Below are positions 61,777 through 64,000 of a stretch of DNA of 64,000 nucleotides, piece after piece. The notes below the pieces were generated by a model, which ran no database searches, had not been told where the DNA came from, and saw nothing but the letters and a program-made list of their open reading frames with translations. The translations under genes were made by a program, and so were the position numbers. How positions within the stretch are numbered: the first letter of the stretch is position 1; every line of letters begins with the position of its first letter. This stretch comes from Paraburkholderia caribensis (GTDB lineage: Bacteria; Pseudomonadota; Gammaproteobacteria; Burkholderiales; Burkholderiaceae), in the NCBI RefSeq assembly GCF_002902945.1, contig NZ_CP026102.1, positions 310,001 through 374,000 on the forward strand. The letters are read 5' to 3'.

Positions 61777-63492
61777 ATGCATAACTCGAAAGACAAATCG
61801 TCAGCATCCCTGAGCCTTTTGAAAGGCATCCTGCCCATCGGCCGCGCGAGCGCATGGCGCGACGTGTTCTCCGGCATCTCGCTCGCGTCGATGGACATAC
61901 CGCAGGTGCTCGGCTACGCGCGCATCGCCGGTATGCCCGCCGTGACGGGGCTTTACACCGTATTTCTGCCGCTCGTCGCGTTCGCGTTCTTCGGCGCGTC
62001 GCGCCACCTCGTGGTCGCCGCCGATTCGGCCACCGCGACCATCTTCGCCAGCCGCGCGTCGACCATTGCGCCGATGGGCAGCGCCGAGTACGTCGCGCTG
62101 GCGGGCATGGTCGCATTGCTGACGGCCGCGCTCCTGCTGCTCGCGCGCATCTTCAGGCTCGGCTTTCTCGCCGATTTCCTCTCGCGTACCGTGCTGGTCG
62201 GCTTTCTGACGGGCGTGGGCGTGCAGGTATCGATTGCGATGCTCGGCGACATGTTCGGCATGACCGTGCCGTATCCATCGTCGCGAAGTCTTGCGCAACT
62301 GGTCTACGTGATCGGGCATGTCGTGCACGCGCATCTGCCGACGCTCATGCTCACCGTGCTGGTGGTCGGCGCGATTCTCGCGGGCAAGCGCTTCCTGCCG
62401 CGCGTGCCGATTCCCCTCGTTGCCGTGATCGGCAGCATCGCCGCGAGCAAGACCTACGATTTCGCCGGGCACGGCATTACGATCCTCGGCCCGATCAGCG
62501 GCGGTCTGCCGCCGTTCGCGTTTCCGGCTGTCACGTGGCAACAGTTTCTCGACCTCGTGCCCGTGGCGGCATCGTGCTTCGTGATGATCATTGCGCAAAG
62601 CGCGGCCGCTGCCCGCGTGTTCGCGCAGCAGTATCACGAAGAAGTCGACACCAATGCCGACATTCTCGGGCTGGCGGCGGCCAACGCCGCCGCTGCGTTC
62701 AGCGGCACGTTCGTCGTCAACGGCAGCCCGACGCAGACCGCGATGGCCGAACGCGCGGGCACGCGCAGCCAGATCGGGCAACTGGCGTTTGCGGGCGTGG
62801 TCGTGGTGGTGCTGCTGTTTCTGAGCTCGTATCTGCAATACCTGCCGCATTGCGTGCTCGCCGGTATCGTGTTCACGATCGCAGTCGGTCTCGTCAACGT
62901 GCCGAGCCTCGCGGCGATCCGCGCCGAAAGCCCCGGCGAGTTCACGCTCGCGCTCATCACGGCGGCCGCCGTCGTGATGCTCGGCGTCGAGCACGGCATT
63001 CTGCTCGCCGTCGCTTTGTCGCTGCTGCGGCATGTGCGGCACAGCTATCGTCCGCATACCATGGTGATGGAACCGTCGCCCGCCAACGGAAGGTGGCAGC
63101 CCGTGCCCGCGAGGCCGGGCATCATGACCGCGCCGGGGCTCATCGTGTACCGCTTCGGCTCCGATCTGTTCTTCGCCAACGATCACGTCTTCACCGCCGA
63201 GGTGATCGAACTCGTCGATGCCGCATCCGGCGACCTGCAGTCGCTCGTCGTCGATGCGGGCGCGATCACCGCGCTCGACTATTCGGCGGCCCTCACGCTG
63301 AGCGATCTGATTGCGGACCTGCGCGAGCGCAAGGTGGTTGTTATCTTCGGGCGAGTGAATCCCTATCTGCGCGCCGATATGGACCGGCATCGCATTACGC
63401 AGATCGTCGGCGAGTCGAACATATTCGACACGCTGCATGAAGCGCTCGCGGCGGCGGGCATCAGCCCGCCGCGCGAGGTGAACGCGTTGTAA
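61777..63492 (+). CDS. SulP-family anion transporter with STAS domain
   Basis: The 571-residue protein has about ten to twelve membrane segments in the SulP core (SGISLASMDIPQVLGYARIAGMPAVTGLYTV, NGSPTQTAMAERAG) and a C-terminal STAS domain (about 450-560: IVYRFGSDLFFANDHVFTAEV, SLVVDAGAITALDYSAALTL). SulP proteins import sulfate, bicarbonate or dicarboxylates. No carbonic anhydrase or sulfate gene is adjacent. Substrate not readable. It is divergent from a LysE-family exporter gene. Confidence 0.9.
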   Translation: MHNSKDKSSASLSLLKGILPIGRASAWRDVFSGISLASMDIPQVLGYARIAGMPAVTGLYTVFLPLVAFAFFGASRHLVVAADSATATIFASRASTIAPMGSAEYVALAGMVALLTAALLLLARIFRLGFLADFLSRTVLVGFLTGVGVQVSIAMLGDMFGMTVPYPSSRSLAQLVYVIGHVVHAHLPTLMLTVLVVGAILAGKRFLPRVPIPLVAVIGSIAASKTYDFAGHGITILGPISGGLPPFAFPAVTWQQFLDLVPVAASCFVMIIAQSAAAARVFAQQYHEEVDTNADILGLAAANAAAAFSGTFVVNGSPTQTAMAERAGTRSQIGQLAFAGVVVVVLLFLSSYLQYLPHCVLAGIVFTIAVGLVNVPSLAAIRAESPGEFTLALITAAAVVMLGVEHGILLAVALSLLRHVRHSYRPHTMVMEPSPANGRWQPVPARPGIMTAPGLIVYRFGSDLFFANDHVFTAEVIELVDAASGDLQSLVVDAGAITALDYSAALTLSDLIADLRERKVVVIFGRVNPYLRADMDRHRITQIVGESNIFDTLHEALAAAGISPPREVNAL

Positions 63493-63792
63493 CTTCGCGG
63501 GCCGCGTCATCCACCCGATGGCGCGTTGCAGCAGCCGCGCTGCGGCATTCGCACGGGCCTATCGCTTACCCTGGATCGGGCGTCGAACAGCAGCATGCGC
63601 CGTGCGCGCATGTTGCGCCGCACTTCGTTGCCCGGCGGCGCATCGCATCGTCTTCACACGCCAGGACTCCCGCCCATCCCATCCATCCGCACGCATCTGC
63701 AACATAGGGCAAGTCCCTAAGCGCATTTAGCCCTGCATTACCACGGCGCACATTGCCCTCCTACACTCAGCATCAAACGGAGGAGGGACGAC
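63493..63792. other. Intergenic region before the glyoxalase I gene
   Basis: 300 bases with no recognisable gene. A strong ribosome binding site (aggaggga) sits at its right edge, 63781-63788. Frames here are short and low-complexity. Confidence 0.4.
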
Positions 63793-64000
63793 ATGGCCAA
63801 GATGATCCACACGATGGTCCGCATTCAGGACCTCGACCGCTCGCTGAAGTTCTATCAACGCGCGTTCGGGCTCGAGCCTTCGCACAGGCTCGATTTTCCT
63901 GATTTCTCGCTTGTCTATCTGCGCAACGACGAATCCGACAACGAGATCGAACTCACCTGGAACAAAGGACGCGAAGACCCGTACTCGCACGGCGACGGCT
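63793..64000 (+). CDS. gloA: Glyoxalase I (lactoylglutathione lyase), N-terminal part; runs off the right edge
   Basis: The visible 69 residues open MIHTMVRIQDLDRSLKFYQR, then FGLEPSHRLDFPDFSLVYL and ELTWNKGREDPYSHGDG, which match bacterial GlxI. The first metal-ligand His is in IHTMVRI and Glu in NEIELTWN. It converts the methylglyoxal-glutathione hemithioacetal to lactoylglutathione. aggaggga precedes the ATG. The remaining half, with two further metal ligands, lies outside the window. Confidence 0.92.
   Translation, partial: MAKMIHTMVRIQDLDRSLKFYQRAFGLEPSHRLDFPDFSLVYLRNDESDNEIELTWNKGREDPYSHGDG

Noticed and set aside
61801..63510. Long minus-strand frame opposite the SulP gene
   Set aside because: Antisense shadow with His/Arg/Glu-rich composition.

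Overview
The window looks like chromosome or megaplasmid sequence from a Burkholderiaceae beta-proteobacterium, most likely Paraburkholderia or Caballeronia. The reasons are high GC with strong G/C at third codon positions, a luxI-rsaL-luxR trio of the Bra type, beta-ketoadipate (pob/pca) genes, several LysR, GntR, MocR and AraC regulators, and dispersed palindromic intergenic repeats I associate with this group. This is inference; no rRNA or tRNA gene was seen.

Layout. 1-1.7 kb: the first codons of a CobW-type GTPase running off the left edge, then two small unknown genes. 1.7-9.7 kb: an aspartate module with a HypT-like LysR regulator, two DAACS symporters, a double-domain Asp/Glu racemase, aspartase and an orphan amino-acid binding protein. 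It could take up D/L-aspartate, interconvert the enantiomers and release fumarate plus ammonia. 10-12.6 kb: nhaR, a CBS protein and a Tim44-like protein. 12.6-16.1 kb: a metal-efflux unit (CadR-type MerR regulator, operator, CadA/ZntA ATPase, His-rich zinc-ribbon protein). 16.3-19.2 kb: egtB without egtD, an FNR-type regulator and a universal stress protein. 19.5-23.6 kb: a FadR-type regulator, a DHA2 exporter and the quorum-sensing trio with its lux box.

24.3-33.5 kb: a sugar-acid oxidation cluster with 2,5-dioxovalerate dehydrogenase, an SMP-30 lactonase, a PotABCD-like ABC importer and an IlvD/Edd sugar-acid dehydratase. 33.6-39.1 kb: an atypical SDR, small unknown genes, serine acetyltransferase, an AraC regulator with a DMT exporter, and folE. 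39.2-45.9 kb: a LysR regulator divergent from pobA, then pcaIJ and pcaBDC. pcaGH and pcaF are not in the window. 45.9-52.8 kb: a Liv-type importer (fused LivH-LivM, LivG, LivF, LivK) whose permease/ATPase genes lie between two large related palindromic repeats, one carrying a 59-bp tandem array and the other a 26-bp array.

52.8-64 kb: small unknown and histone-like genes, an omega-aminotransferase divergent from a MocR regulator, two membrane GGDEF proteins, a LysE exporter, a SulP transporter and the start of a glyoxalase I gene. No prophage, insertion sequence, CRISPR array or secretion system was recognised. The least explained structures are the palindromic repeats, the half-degenerate racemase and the His-rich protein behind cadA.
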